The notes beneath the pieces are model-generated. The model made no database searches. It saw only the letters and a program-made list of their open reading frames with translations, and was not told the DNA's origin. Below are positions 5,091 to 11,518 of a stretch of 11,518 nucleotides of DNA, in pieces (the first letter of the stretch is position 1; each line of letters begins with the position of its first letter). A program made the translations under genes and the position numbers. Origin of the DNA: Lentisphaeria bacterium (GTDB taxonomy: Bacteria; Verrucomicrobiota; Lentisphaeria; Oligosphaerales; Oligosphaeraceae); contig JAEEXV010000286.1 in assembly GCA_016287975.1 (NCBI GenBank), positions 1-11,518 of the forward strand. The letters are read 5' to 3'.

Positions 5091-7178
5091 TCACCTGTGC
5101 ATTTCAAAGAGATATTCCCCGAAGCCAGGGCGGGCATTCGCATCGTCATTGCACTTGAATTGAGTGATTTTCAATGGCAGGAAGGCCTCATCATCGCCCG
5201 CCGACTCCTCCAATGCACTTTTTGCCACATCATACAAGCCCAGTTCAGTCTCCTTGCTGATCCCGACCCTCGACCGCATTCTGCCGAATGCCAGTCGCCC
5301 GCGCGGCATCCTGGCGGCGTCTTCGCGGTGGCTTCGGTTGCGGTCGCGCCGCCAGAAGATCGGATGTCCGCGCAACTGGTAGATGAAGGGCAGCCAAGGC
5401 GTCCGAGGCCGCTCTGCGTCGCCCTCTGGCGCCGCGGGGAAGAACTGCCGCGGCACGCCCCCGTCCCGCTGGCAGTTCACCACTCCTGGCGCCAGGCGAA
5501 TTTCATAGCGCGCCGCATGCTCTGCGGGTGCGATGCCGAGCGTGCCCAAGGTGATTGGCAGCGCGTCGGCGCCAGCCGCCGTGAAGTCGCAGGCCAGTTC
5601 GCCCGCGATGGCATCCCCCTCCAGCAACGTGCCCGAAACCAGCGCCCAGTTCAGATGCGGCGCCGCCGTCCCTGGCGTCCAGTCGCACTCTTCTGGACGG
5701 ATCACGAGCGGCCTGGGCCTGACCTCGAAGGTGAACTCGTGCTCGGTCGTGTTGTCGAGCATGACGTCGTCCCCCTCCAGTTCATAGCGGATACATGCCG
5801 TCCCAGGCTCCATCTGCCGCACGATCAGCTGATCGAGGTCCCCGCCCAGGATTTCGCACGAGGCCTCCGTCACCGCCATCGACACCGTGCGGAAGAAATC
5901 GGCCTGGCGTTCCAGCCGCACCTCGTCTCCGCAGCGCACGGGGCCTGGACAGCTCAGTCCGTATGCGAGATTGACGCCGCCCGCCCCCTCGTACGCTCCG
6001 ATGTCAGGATAGCCCTGGCGTGCACGGCCAGTCGCGTCGGCGGAGGGCTGCAGCGCGGCGGGGACGCCGAGCCCACGCCCGACCAGATAGGAGCCGTCGC
6101 CAAGCGCGAAGCAGCCGTTCCCGTCGTCCAGAAAGCACGGAAAGTGGCATCCTGGCGTGTTGTCGTTGGTGTCGACGCCGTTCGGCCCCGCGTTCGACGG
6201 CATCAGGATGACATTGCCCGCCATGGGGTCGAATGCGCCAACGCCCCCGCCTGAGGGAAATGCGCAGCCCTGCACATTGCACTGCGGCGCCAGCGCGACC
6301 TGCTGCGGGTGCCCCGTGTTCCCCCAGAAGACCGTCGCGTAGAGCGCCAGGCCGCCCGACTTCGCCATCAACGCCGACCCGCAACTGCGGGAGGCGTTGC
6401 GGACCAGCGTGCAGTGGACAATCGTGTTGACGCCCGCCGACAGGATTGCGCCGCCGTTGCGGCAGCGAACCGCGTCGCCGTTTCCGTCGAAGAGGCAGTT
6501 GACCACCGTCGCCCCGCGCCCCGCCAGATAGAGCGCCGCTCCGTCGGCGTCCGCCTGGTTGCCGCGGAACAGGCAGGTGTCGACGACCATCTCGTCCCCG
6601 AGGAACATCCCGCCGCCGCTCCGCGCCTCGCAGCCCTCGATGCGGCAATGGCGTATGGTCATGCTGCCGCGCAGCGCGGCCCCGCCGCCCTCCCCTGCGC
6701 CGCGCCCGCCCCGCAGCGTCACCCCGTCCAGCACCATGCCGCAGGCATTGCCCTCGATGGCCAGCAGCGGCCCTGCGGTGTCCGCGCGCCGCGTCACCAC
6801 GCTGGCGTTGGTGAACTCCCACAACTCGACCACGCCGTTGCCGTCGCAGTCCGAGCGTTCGCGCTGCTCCAGCGCCGTCTCGGTTCCCGCGAAGCCGCCG
6901 TAGATGGAGACGCCCTGCTTCAGGAGGATCGACGCTTGCGGCGGCGTCCCGTCCGCGACGACGCGGGGGACATAGCAGCCCTCCGCCAGCCACAGCGCGT
7001 CGCCTGCGGAGGCGCGCGCCAGCCCCTCCTCGATGGTTGCCAGCGCCGTCACCCAGGACCGCCCGTCCGACAAATCATTCCCGTCTGGCGAGACAAACCA
7101 CGTCGCCGCCCGCCCGCACCCGCCCCAGACGAGCGCCACCCAGAACAGCAGTTTCCAAAACTCAGAACACTTCCGCAT
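5091..7178 (-). CDS. Secreted right-handed beta-helix protein with MBG-like domain
   Basis: 695-residue exported protein, probably a surface or extracellular component with unknown ligand. An N-terminal signal peptide is visible (basic MRK, hydrophobic LLFWVALVW, cleavage near GRAA, residues 22-25). The mature start TWFVSPDGNDLSDGRSW and ATIEEGLARASAGDALWLAEG fit choice-of-anchor-Q/PbH1 proteins, as do YGGFAGTETALEQRE (93-107), repeated short strands with Gly/Asn turns (about 135-295) and the closing DIGAYEG (392-398). Residues about 487-570 resemble an MBG domain (RPLVIRPEECDWTPGTAA, LLEGDAIAGEL). The last roughly 115 residues match nothing I recognise, and their DNA becomes less GC-rich below about 5280. 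The ATG at 7178 is preferred over the in-frame GTG at 7202 because GGGAGG (7190-7195) precedes it and the signal peptide then starts properly. Many cysteines suggest disulfides. Confidence 0.82.
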   Translation of the reverse strand: MRKCSEFWKLLFWVALVWGGCGRAATWFVSPDGNDLSDGRSWVTALATIEEGLARASAGDALWLAEGCYVPRVVADGTPPQASILLKQGVSIYGGFAGTETALEQRERSDCDGNGVVELWEFTNASVVTRRADTAGPLLAIEGNACGMVLDGVTLRGGRGAGEGGGAALRGSMTIRHCRIEGCEARSGGGMFLGDEMVVDTCLFRGNQADADGAALYLAGRGATVVNCLFDGNGDAVRCRNGGAILSAGVNTIVHCTLVRNASRSCGSALMAKSGGLALYATVFWGNTGHPQQVALAPQCNVQGCAFPSGGGVGAFDPMAGNVILMPSNAGPNGVDTNDNTPGCHFPCFLDDGNGCFALGDGSYLVGRGLGVPAALQPSADATGRARQGYPDIGAYEGAGGVNLAYGLSCPGPVRCGDEVRLERQADFFRTVSMAVTEASCEILGGDLDQLIVRQMEPGTACIRYELEGDDVMLDNTTEHEFTFEVRPRPLVIRPEECDWTPGTAAPHLNWALVSGTLLEGDAIAGELACDFTAAGADALPITLGTLGIAPAEHAARYEIRLAPGVVNCQRDGGVPRQFFPAAPEGDAERPRTPWLPFIYQLRGHPIFWRRDRNRSHREDAARMPRGRLAFGRMRSRVGISKETELGLYDVAKSALEESAGDDEAFLPLKITQFKCNDDANARPGFGEYLFEMHR

Positions 7179-7199
7179 GGCAAGACAATCCTCCCTTTT

Positions 7200-7218
7200 C
7201 ACGGGGCCAATCCCCGTG
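7200..7218 (-). promoter_or_regulatory. Hairpin in the beta-helix gene leader
   Basis: A perfect 7-bp stem, CACGGGG (7200-7206) with CCCCGTG (7212-7218) around a 5-nt loop, lies just upstream of the GGGAGG ribosome-binding site of the leftward gene. It could affect translation or mRNA stability. No T-tract follows on either strand, so it is not an intrinsic terminator. Confidence 0.4.
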
Positions 7219-7395
7219 CAACGCCTCCCAAAATAACCCCGCCCTCACGCACGACACTCTGCCTAAAATAGAATTGCAAGGAATCTAAAACTTCCTGGTT
7301 TGCATCGGGAATCCCACGACTTTCCGCCCCTTCCGCCGAGGATGCCACGCCCCGCCCTGCCTCGCCCGCACACGCTCAACCCCGCAAAAAGACTT

Positions 7396-7401
7396 TATAT
7401 T
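7396..7401 (+). promoter_or_regulatory. -10-like box before the amidohydrolase operon
   Basis: TATATT within TTATATTA matches the -10 region proposed for the MBL-fold gene. No acceptable -35 box is present 16-18 bp upstream. If used, transcription would begin near 7408 and the following 9-bp array would occupy most of an 86-nt leader. Confidence 0.35.
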
Positions 7402-7419
7402 ACGCGTATCGCCCCTCCG

Positions 7420-7482
7420 TCCCAGCCGTCCCAGTTGTCCCAGCCGTCCCAGTTGTCCCAGCCGTCCCAGTCGTCCCAGCCG
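7420..7482. repeat. Seven-unit 9-bp tandem array in the operon leader
   Basis: Seven contiguous 9-bp units run from 7420 to 7482. Units 1, 3, 5 and 7 are TCCCAGCCG; units 2 and 4 are TCCCAGTTG and unit 6 is TCCCAGTCG, so there is an 18-bp higher-order period. The array ends 11 bp before the ATG at 7494, where a ribosome-binding site would normally be, and no Shine-Dalgarno sequence is seen between. Confidence 0.95.
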
Positions 7483-7493
7483 CTCAATTCCGT

Positions 7494-8237
7494 ATGATTC
7501 TCGACATCCACACCCACTCCTTCCAGGGTTACGAGGAAGACCTGATTGCCTCCGCCGCCAAGTTCGGCGTCGAGCGCTATGTCAACCTAGGCGACGTCCT
7601 GCGCCATGGCGACCAGCCGAACGAGGAGCAGATTCGGAGCATCAACGACGACACGCTCGCCTTTGTGCGGCGCACCGCGCCGCATTCCTGCGGCTTCTGC
7701 TTTCTGAACCCGAACCTGCCCGTCGACTTCACCCTCGCGGAAATCGACCGCTGCCTCACCCTGCCAGAATTCCGCGGCATCAAGCTCGAGGTCTCCACCC
7801 CCTGCAGCGACAATGCGCGCATGGCGCCGCTGATGGACGCCCTGCTGAAATACGACATGCCGCTCATGCAGCACACCTGGTACAAGACCACGAGCAAGCA
7901 CGCGCAGGAATCCGACCCGATGGACGTCGCGCTCCTCGCGCGCCGGTGGCCGAAGAACACCATCATCATGGCGCACCTCTGCGGCTGCGGGCACCGCGGC
8001 GTCGAGGACATCGCCGACTGCCCCAATGTCATCGTCGACACCTCAGGCGCGCAGCCCGAGGCTGGACTCGTCGAATACGCAGTGCGCCGCATCGGCGCGC
8101 ACCGCCTGGTCTACGGCTCCGACGCCCCGGGGCGCAGCTTCGCCCCCCAGATCGCCAAAGTCCAGGAGGCCGCCATCTCCGACGCCGACCGCGAACGTAT
8201 CTTCTACAAAAACGCCCAGGAACTGCTCAAATGGTAA
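7494..8237 (+). CDS. Amidohydrolase (COG2159-like), operon leader
   Basis: 247-residue TIM-barrel hydrolase of the Amidohydro_2 type, shorter than and only distantly similar to the duplicated pair at 2217-4001. Ligand positions are all present: H6 and H8 in LDIHTHSF, K97 in GIKLEV (a possible carbamylated lysine), H127 in PLMQHTWY, H161 in IIMAHLCGCGH and D210 in YGSDAPG. No signal peptide is seen, so it is likely cytoplasmic. It heads a four-gene operon and overlaps the next gene by seven bases (ATGGTAA). The start is fixed by the family's N-terminal DIHxH strand, since there is no Shine-Dalgarno sequence and a 9-bp satellite occupies the leader. The substrate cannot be told from sequence. 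Confidence 0.88.
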   Translation: MILDIHTHSFQGYEEDLIASAAKFGVERYVNLGDVLRHGDQPNEEQIRSINDDTLAFVRRTAPHSCGFCFLNPNLPVDFTLAEIDRCLTLPEFRGIKLEVSTPCSDNARMAPLMDALLKYDMPLMQHTWYKTTSKHAQESDPMDVALLARRWPKNTIIMAHLCGCGHRGVEDIADCPNVIVDTSGAQPEAGLVEYAVRRIGAHRLVYGSDAPGRSFAPQIAKVQEAAISDADRERIFYKNAQELLKW

Positions 8238-8956
8238 TCTTCGACGTCAATCTCTCCCTGGGCCGCTGGCCCTTCCGCCCCTCCGACAAGGAAACCCGCG
8301 AGCCCCTCGCCGCCTATCTCGCGCGGCAGGGAATCTCTGGCGGGCTCGTGCGCTCCGCCGAGGCCGCCTTCTCCCGCGTGCCCGACCTCGAAAACGAACG
8401 CCTCCTCCAGCGCTGCCAGGGATGGGACGGCTTCCTCCCCCTCCCCGTCGTCAACCCCTCCTGGAGGTTCTGGCAGAACCTCGCCGGCCTTCCCGCCGCC
8501 GCCCTCTATCCAGGCTTCCAGCACTACAGCCTCGCCGACGAAGCATCCATCAAGATGGGGCGCGGCCTCGCCGAAAAGGGCATCGTCCCCGTCATCGTGA
8601 TGCGCGAGGAGGACGAGCGCTCCCAGCACCCGCTCTGCAAGATCCCGCCCGTCCCCGTGGCGGAACTCGACGCCTTCGCGCAGGCACTCGGCGACGCCCC
8701 CGTGCTCGTCCTCAACGCCTACAACGCCGAAATCCAGCGCGCCACCGCACCCAACCTCTGCTTCGACTTCGCCTTCGCCGAATCCTGCTTCACGCTCGTG
8801 CCGCTGGCCAGGAAGCACGGCGCGGCGCGCCTTCTCTACGGATCCCACAGCCCGTTCCTCTGCGCCAGCTCCGCCACCAGCAAACTCGCCGACCTCGACG
8901 ACGAGGCCAAGAGCGCCGTCTGCGCCCAGAACGCCACGCGCATCTTCAGGCTCTGA
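8231..8956 (+). CDS. Amidohydrolase-fold protein with degenerate metal site
   Basis: 241-residue protein aligned in outline with the preceding amidohydrolase but lacking its metal ligands. The HxH strand reads FDVNLSLG (N7, S9), the position of H127 falls in VIVMREEDE, that of H161 in VLVLNAYNAE (N162), and the terminal GSD reads YGSHSPF (H206). This points to a non-catalytic partner, a scaffold or regulator of the upstream enzyme, or an enzyme with another chemistry. I recall similar NxS variants starting FDxNxxLGRWPF in PVC bacteria next to intact amidohydrolases, but cannot check that here. The start ATG overlaps the upstream stop (ATGGTAA), implying translational coupling and balanced amounts. 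The chosen start gives a strand in the right place; the open frame continues upstream only as a shadow of the previous gene. Confidence 0.8.
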   Translation: MVIFDVNLSLGRWPFRPSDKETREPLAAYLARQGISGGLVRSAEAAFSRVPDLENERLLQRCQGWDGFLPLPVVNPSWRFWQNLAGLPAAALYPGFQHYSLADEASIKMGRGLAEKGIVPVIVMREEDERSQHPLCKIPPVPVAELDAFAQALGDAPVLVLNAYNAEIQRATAPNLCFDFAFAESCFTLVPLARKHGAARLLYGSHSPFLCASSATSKLADLDDEAKSAVCAQNATRIFRL

Positions 8957-8964
8957 ACCACGAG

Positions 8965-9714
8965 ATGCCTCCATCCATCCCCCATCGGCCTCCTGCCCGC
9001 CGCTACGGGCAGACTCTCCGCGAGGCCTTCCTTGCCTCCCTCCCCGTGTTCATGGGCTATGAGGCGATGGGCATCGCCTTCGGCGTCCTCATTGCGACGC
9101 GCGTGCCAGGTTTCCACGCAGGCTGGACCGCCCTCATGAGCCTCTTCACGGTGTCGGGGAGCATGCAGTTCGCCGCCGTCGAAATGCTCCGCAATTCCGC
9201 GCAGTATTCCCTCCTGGCCACGGCGCTGCTGGCGGTGCTCATCAACATCCGCTATTGCGTGTACGGCCTCCCATTCCTCGGGACCTGGCGCAACTATCCA
9301 TGGTGGCTGCGCGCTCCGCTCATCCTCGGCCTCACCGACGAATCCTACGCCATCATCAGCGCCAGCCGCCGCCACGGCAAACGACAACTGCTCTTCGTCT
9401 GCAGCGTCGTCTTTCTCGACATCGCCTACTGGGTGTCGGGCACCGTCATCGGCAATCTGCTCGGACGCCACCTGCCTTTTCCCACCGACGGCATCGAGTT
9501 CGCGATGCTGGCGCTTTTCGTGGTCATCCTCGTCGACCTCTGCCGCCAGCGCGCCAACTGGCAGCCCGCCCTCATCGGCGGGGCGGTCACCGCGCTCGTC
9601 CTCGCCGTCGCCATGCTCTGCTTCCCTGGCACCGCCAACAAGACGCTGCTCGTCGCCATGGCCGTCATCATCGCCATCCTCGGCCTCCGCGCCCCCCGAC
9701 GCCATCTGGCATAA
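8965..9714 (+). CDS. azlC: AzlC family branched-chain amino acid exporter, large subunit
   Basis: 249-residue inner-membrane protein, the large subunit of the two-component AzlCD exporter (LIV-E type) that moves branched-chain amino acids or analogues out of the cell. After a basic N-terminus (HRPPARRYGQTLREAF) there are several hydrophobic segments, about 24-46, 52-70, 80-103, 140-165, 176-192 and 200-240. Family signatures are visible: GSMQFAAVEM, NIRYCVYGL and LTDESYAI. Length agrees with the family (about 230-250). It starts 8 bp after the degenerate amidohydrolase and ends 6 bp before azlD, so the four genes form one transcription unit. The ribosome-binding site is weak. Substrate identity is inferred from the family only. 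Confidence 0.9.
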   Translation: MPPSIPHRPPARRYGQTLREAFLASLPVFMGYEAMGIAFGVLIATRVPGFHAGWTALMSLFTVSGSMQFAAVEMLRNSAQYSLLATALLAVLINIRYCVYGLPFLGTWRNYPWWLRAPLILGLTDESYAIISASRRHGKRQLLFVCSVVFLDIAYWVSGTVIGNLLGRHLPFPTDGIEFAMLALFVVILVDLCRQRANWQPALIGGAVTALVLAVAMLCFPGTANKTLLVAMAVIIAILGLRAPRRHLA

Positions 9715-9720
9715 CCTTCC

Positions 9721-10062
9721 GTGACTTCCCTCTCCCCCCATCAGATCGGCATGCTGGCGGTCATGTCCGCCGTCGTCATCCTCCTGCGCGCCCTGCCCTT
9801 CCTCGTCTTCCGCGGCGAGCGCCGACACCTCCCGCCGATGCTCGACTACCTCGGCAAGGTCCTCACCGCCGCCGCCATCGCCATGCTCTGCGTCTACAGT
9901 TATGCGGGGCTGGCCGACTTCAGCCATCCCGAATACCGTCGGCTGCTGCTGGCGCTGCCCGCCACCGCCGTCACCATCGCCCTCCACCTCCTCGCACGCA
10001 ACCCCATGCTCTCCATCTGCGGAGGCACCGCCTGCTACATGCTCCTCCTGCACGCGGGGTGA
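9721..10062 (+). CDS. azlD: AzlD family branched-chain amino acid exporter, small subunit
   Basis: 113-residue hydrophobic protein, the small membrane partner of AzlC. Family features are RALPFLVF (23-30) and LPPMLDYLGKVLTAAAIAML (37-56), followed by two further membrane segments (about 75-92 and 94-111), giving about four in total, as usual for AzlD. The start is GTG at 9721, six bases after azlC; the next ATG (9751) would remove part of the first membrane segment. It is the last gene of the operon and converges with the epimerase gene across only 21 bp, with no evident terminator. Confidence 0.9.
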   Translation: MTSLSPHQIGMLAVMSAVVILLRALPFLVFRGERRHLPPMLDYLGKVLTAAAIAMLCVYSYAGLADFSHPEYRRLLLALPATAVTIALHLLARNPMLSICGGTACYMLLLHAG

Positions 10063-10083
10063 GCCACCCGCCACGGCTTCGGC

Positions 10084-11160
10084 CTACCGCCCGCCGCGGT
10101 AGTCGCGGTACCACTCCGCAAAGCGGTGCAGCCCCTCGCGGATGCCGACGGACGGGCGGAAACCGTAGTCCCGCTCCAGCGCCGCGCTGTCGGCATAGGT
10201 GACGGGGACGTCCCCTGGCTGCATCGGCACCAGTTTCTGGTGCGCCGCGAAGTCATAGTCCGCTGGAAGGATTCCCGCGCCCACCAGTTCCACCTGCAGC
10301 GTCGTCACAAAGTCCAGCAGGTTCTCAGGATGCCCGCCGCCGATGTTATAGACCGCGTGCGGCGGCACTGGCAGCCCGTCCTCGCCTGTCGCGCGCGCGG
10401 GCGCGCCGCACATCACGCGGAGCACGCCCTCGACGATGTCGTCGACGTAGGTGAAGTCGCGTCGGCAGTTGCCGTAGTTGAAGATCTGGATGACGCCGCC
10501 CTTCACCAGTTTCTCCGTCGCCGAATAGTAGAACATGTCGGGACGTCCCGCAGGCCCGTACACCGTGAAGAAGCGCAGCCCCGTCGCAGGAATCGCGTAG
10601 AGCTTGCTGTAGGCGTGCGCCATGAGTTCGTTGCTCTTCTTGGTCGCCGCATACAGCGAGACGGGCGCGTCCGTCTTGTCCTCGGTGCTGAAGGGCACCT
10701 TGCGGCTCCCCCCGTACACCGAGGAACTGGAGGCATAGACCAGATGCTCCACTTCGTCGCCCGCATGGCGGCACGCCTCCAGGATGTTGTAGAAACCGAT
10801 CAGGTTGGATGAAATGTACGCGTCTGGATGGTCGATCGAATAGCGCACGCCTGCCTGCGCCGCCAGATTCACCACCACGGACGGATGCCGCTCCGCGAAC
10901 ACCCGCGTCACCAGGTCCCGCTCCGCGATGTCCCCCCGCAGGAACATCCATTTCGCCGCGGACTTCCGCGCGCATTCCTCCAGACGCCGCAGGCGATACT
11001 CCTTGAGGGCGGGGTCATAGTAGTCGTTGAGGTTGTCCAGCCCCACGACCTCCAGCGCAATGCCGAGGGACAGCAGCCGCTCCACCAGCGCCGCCCCGAT
11101 GAAGCCCGCCGCCCCCGTCACCAGAATCGTCTTGCCCGCCAGTTCAATCCGCTCTTTCAT
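10084..11160 (-). CDS. NAD-dependent UDP-glucuronate 4-epimerase-type sugar epimerase
   Basis: 358-residue cytoplasmic short-chain dehydrogenase/reductase-type nucleotide-sugar epimerase, likely supplying UDP-galacturonate or a related sugar for cell-surface polysaccharide. Visible features are the Rossmann motif G16-A-A-G19-F-I-G22, the downstream LDNLNDYYDPALKEYRLRRL (41-60), NLAAQAGVRYSI (98-109), the serine of SSSSVYG (143-149), and catalytic Y170-x-x-x-K174 (YAATK). RPDMF (206-210) and NCRRDFTYVDDIVEGV (231-246) are characteristic of the UDP-glucuronate epimerase branch. Length fits the family. The start at 11160 is chosen because GGAG lies six bases before it and the dinucleotide fold follows at once. 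The frame stays open 115 codons further upstream, through satellite DNA, but that stretch is low complexity and rejected. Confidence 0.93.
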   Translation of the reverse strand: MKERIELAGKTILVTGAAGFIGAALVERLLSLGIALEVVGLDNLNDYYDPALKEYRLRRLEECARKSAAKWMFLRGDIAERDLVTRVFAERHPSVVVNLAAQAGVRYSIDHPDAYISSNLIGFYNILEACRHAGDEVEHLVYASSSSVYGGSRKVPFSTEDKTDAPVSLYAATKKSNELMAHAYSKLYAIPATGLRFFTVYGPAGRPDMFYYSATEKLVKGGVIQIFNYGNCRRDFTYVDDIVEGVLRVMCGAPARATGEDGLPVPPHAVYNIGGGHPENLLDFVTTLQVELVGAGILPADYDFAAHQKLVPMQPGDVPVTYADSAALERDYGFRPSVGIREGLHRFAEWYRDYRGGR

Positions 11161-11311
11161 CGTCTTCTCCCGCACTTGCAAAATCCGCAAACCGCGACAT
11201 AGTACGGCGGCTAACATGGCACGCCCGCGCGATTTTGCAAGCCGCGCCATGAAAAAAACGCACCGTCCAGTTCGCGTCCAAAACATCGCGCCACCCCATG
11301 CCCCGCGCCCC
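11161..11311 (-). promoter_or_regulatory. Leader of the epimerase gene with 11-bp inverted repeat
   Basis: The 150 bp before the epimerase start contain a ribosome-binding site (GGGAG, complement near 11167-11171) and a perfect 11-bp inverted repeat, CTTGCAAAATC (11175-11185) and GATTTTGCAAG (11231-11241). The 45-bp loop contains TACTAT on the minus strand, a possible -10. The repeat could be an operator pair or a leader stem. No good -35 box was found. Confidence 0.4.
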
Positions 11312-11518
11312 TGCCGACTCTGCCGACTCTGCCGACTGTGGCTCGCCGACCATGCCGACCATGCCGACACACTGACCATGCCGACTATGCCGACCATGCC
11401 GACCATGCCGACCATGCCGACCATGCCGACCATGCCGACACACTGACCATGCCGACCATGCCGACCATGCCGACTGCGGCTCAGCTCGCCGACCATGCCG
11501 ACCATGCCGACACACTGA
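11312..11518. repeat. 9-bp satellite array upstream of the epimerase gene, continuing beyond the window
   Basis: Three units of TGCCGACTC type (11312-11338) and a diverged unit lead in phase into fourteen GACCATGCC units in blocks of two, seven, three and two (11348-11365, 11374-11436, 11445-11471, 11491-11508); one unit (11383-11391) has a T for C. Three of the blocks are closed by the same 8-bp spacer GACACACT. A 34-bp segment at 11342-11375 recurs exactly at 11485-11518, showing higher-order duplication. The array reaches the window edge, so its full length is unknown. Confidence 0.95.

Larger units (their letters stand above)
7179..7493. other. Divergent intergenic region
   Basis: 315 bp between the beta-helix gene (leftward) and the amidohydrolase operon (rightward). 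From left to right it holds the beta-helix gene's ribosome-binding site (7190-7195), a hairpin (7200-7218), an AT-rich patch with two copies of CTAAAA about 22 bp apart (7263-7290), a GC-rich stretch without signals, a TTATATTA box (7395-7402) and a 9-bp tandem array (7420-7482). A 65-codon plus-strand frame crosses it only because the array has no stop codons. Confidence 0.6.

Noticed and set aside
4880..5149. 89-codon minus-strand open frame downstream of the beta-helix gene
   Set aside because: Part of its translation (DSHEWLEAADRIVAANAVLLAIAQ) looks protein-like. However, it overlaps the end of the beta-helix gene, has no ribosome-binding site, ends in a low-complexity aromatic tail and has mixed third-position usage. 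It is kept only as an unresolved possibility.
7420..7482. CRISPR-like array
   Set aside because: The units are 9-bp direct tandem copies without spacers, and there are no cas genes. The same applies to the array at 11312-11518.
7300..7497. 65-codon plus-strand open frame ending over the amidohydrolase start
   Set aside because: Its C-terminal half is the 9-bp array read as SQP/SQL repeats, and there is no ribosome-binding site or recognisable domain. The frame is open only because the array lacks stops.
11161..11505. In-frame N-terminal extension of the epimerase by 115 codons
   Set aside because: It is a translation of the 9-bp satellite and leader, with shifting MVG, HGR and SAW repeats caused by the 8-bp spacers. 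The internal ATG at 11160 has a good ribosome-binding site and starts the Rossmann fold.

Overview
The window comes from a GC-rich bacterial chromosome. Gene content fits the PVC superphylum, most likely a Kiritimatiellota or Lentisphaerota-like organism. The pointers are a choice-of-anchor-Q style beta-helix secretory protein, a small HTH protein with a charged helical front end, clusters of small COG2159 amidohydrolases, and 9-bp satellite arrays in front of genes. This assignment rests on remembered family distributions and is tentative. No rRNA, tRNA or CRISPR array is visible.

Layout. Positions 2-874 hold the 3' part of an IS1595-family (ISXO2-like) transposase gene whose start lies outside the window; its base composition is clearly less GC-rich than the rest. 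Positions 875-1357 are non-coding and repeat-rich: a 13-bp inverted repeat, a 95-bp MITE-like element with 24-bp arms, a GC-rich REP-like palindrome cluster and a promoter candidate. A metallo-beta-lactamase-fold hydrolase follows (1358-2158, +). Facing it is a two-gene operon of tandemly duplicated amidohydrolases (4001 down to 2217, -, exactly 900 bp apart). Next come a strong intrinsic terminator (4081-4116), an HTH/histone H1-like protein (4140-4763, -) and a large secreted beta-helix protein (5091-7178, -). Divergent from that is a four-gene operon: amidohydrolase, metal-site-degenerate amidohydrolase-like protein, azlC and azlD (7494-10062, +). A convergent NAD-dependent UDP-glucuronate 4-epimerase-type gene (10084-11160, -) has a 9-bp satellite array behind its leader (11312-11518) that runs off the window.

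How the parts may work together. Four amidohydrolase-fold proteins and one metallo-beta-lactamase-fold hydrolase sit within 8 kb. One intact/degenerate amidohydrolase pair is translationally coupled and co-directional with a branched-chain amino acid exporter pair (AzlCD). A plausible but unproven reading is a small catabolic locus that hydrolyses or decarboxylates an amino-acid-derived or aromatic compound and exports the surplus product. The most distinctive features are the enzyme/pseudoenzyme pair and the two 9-bp arrays placed immediately upstream of genes.
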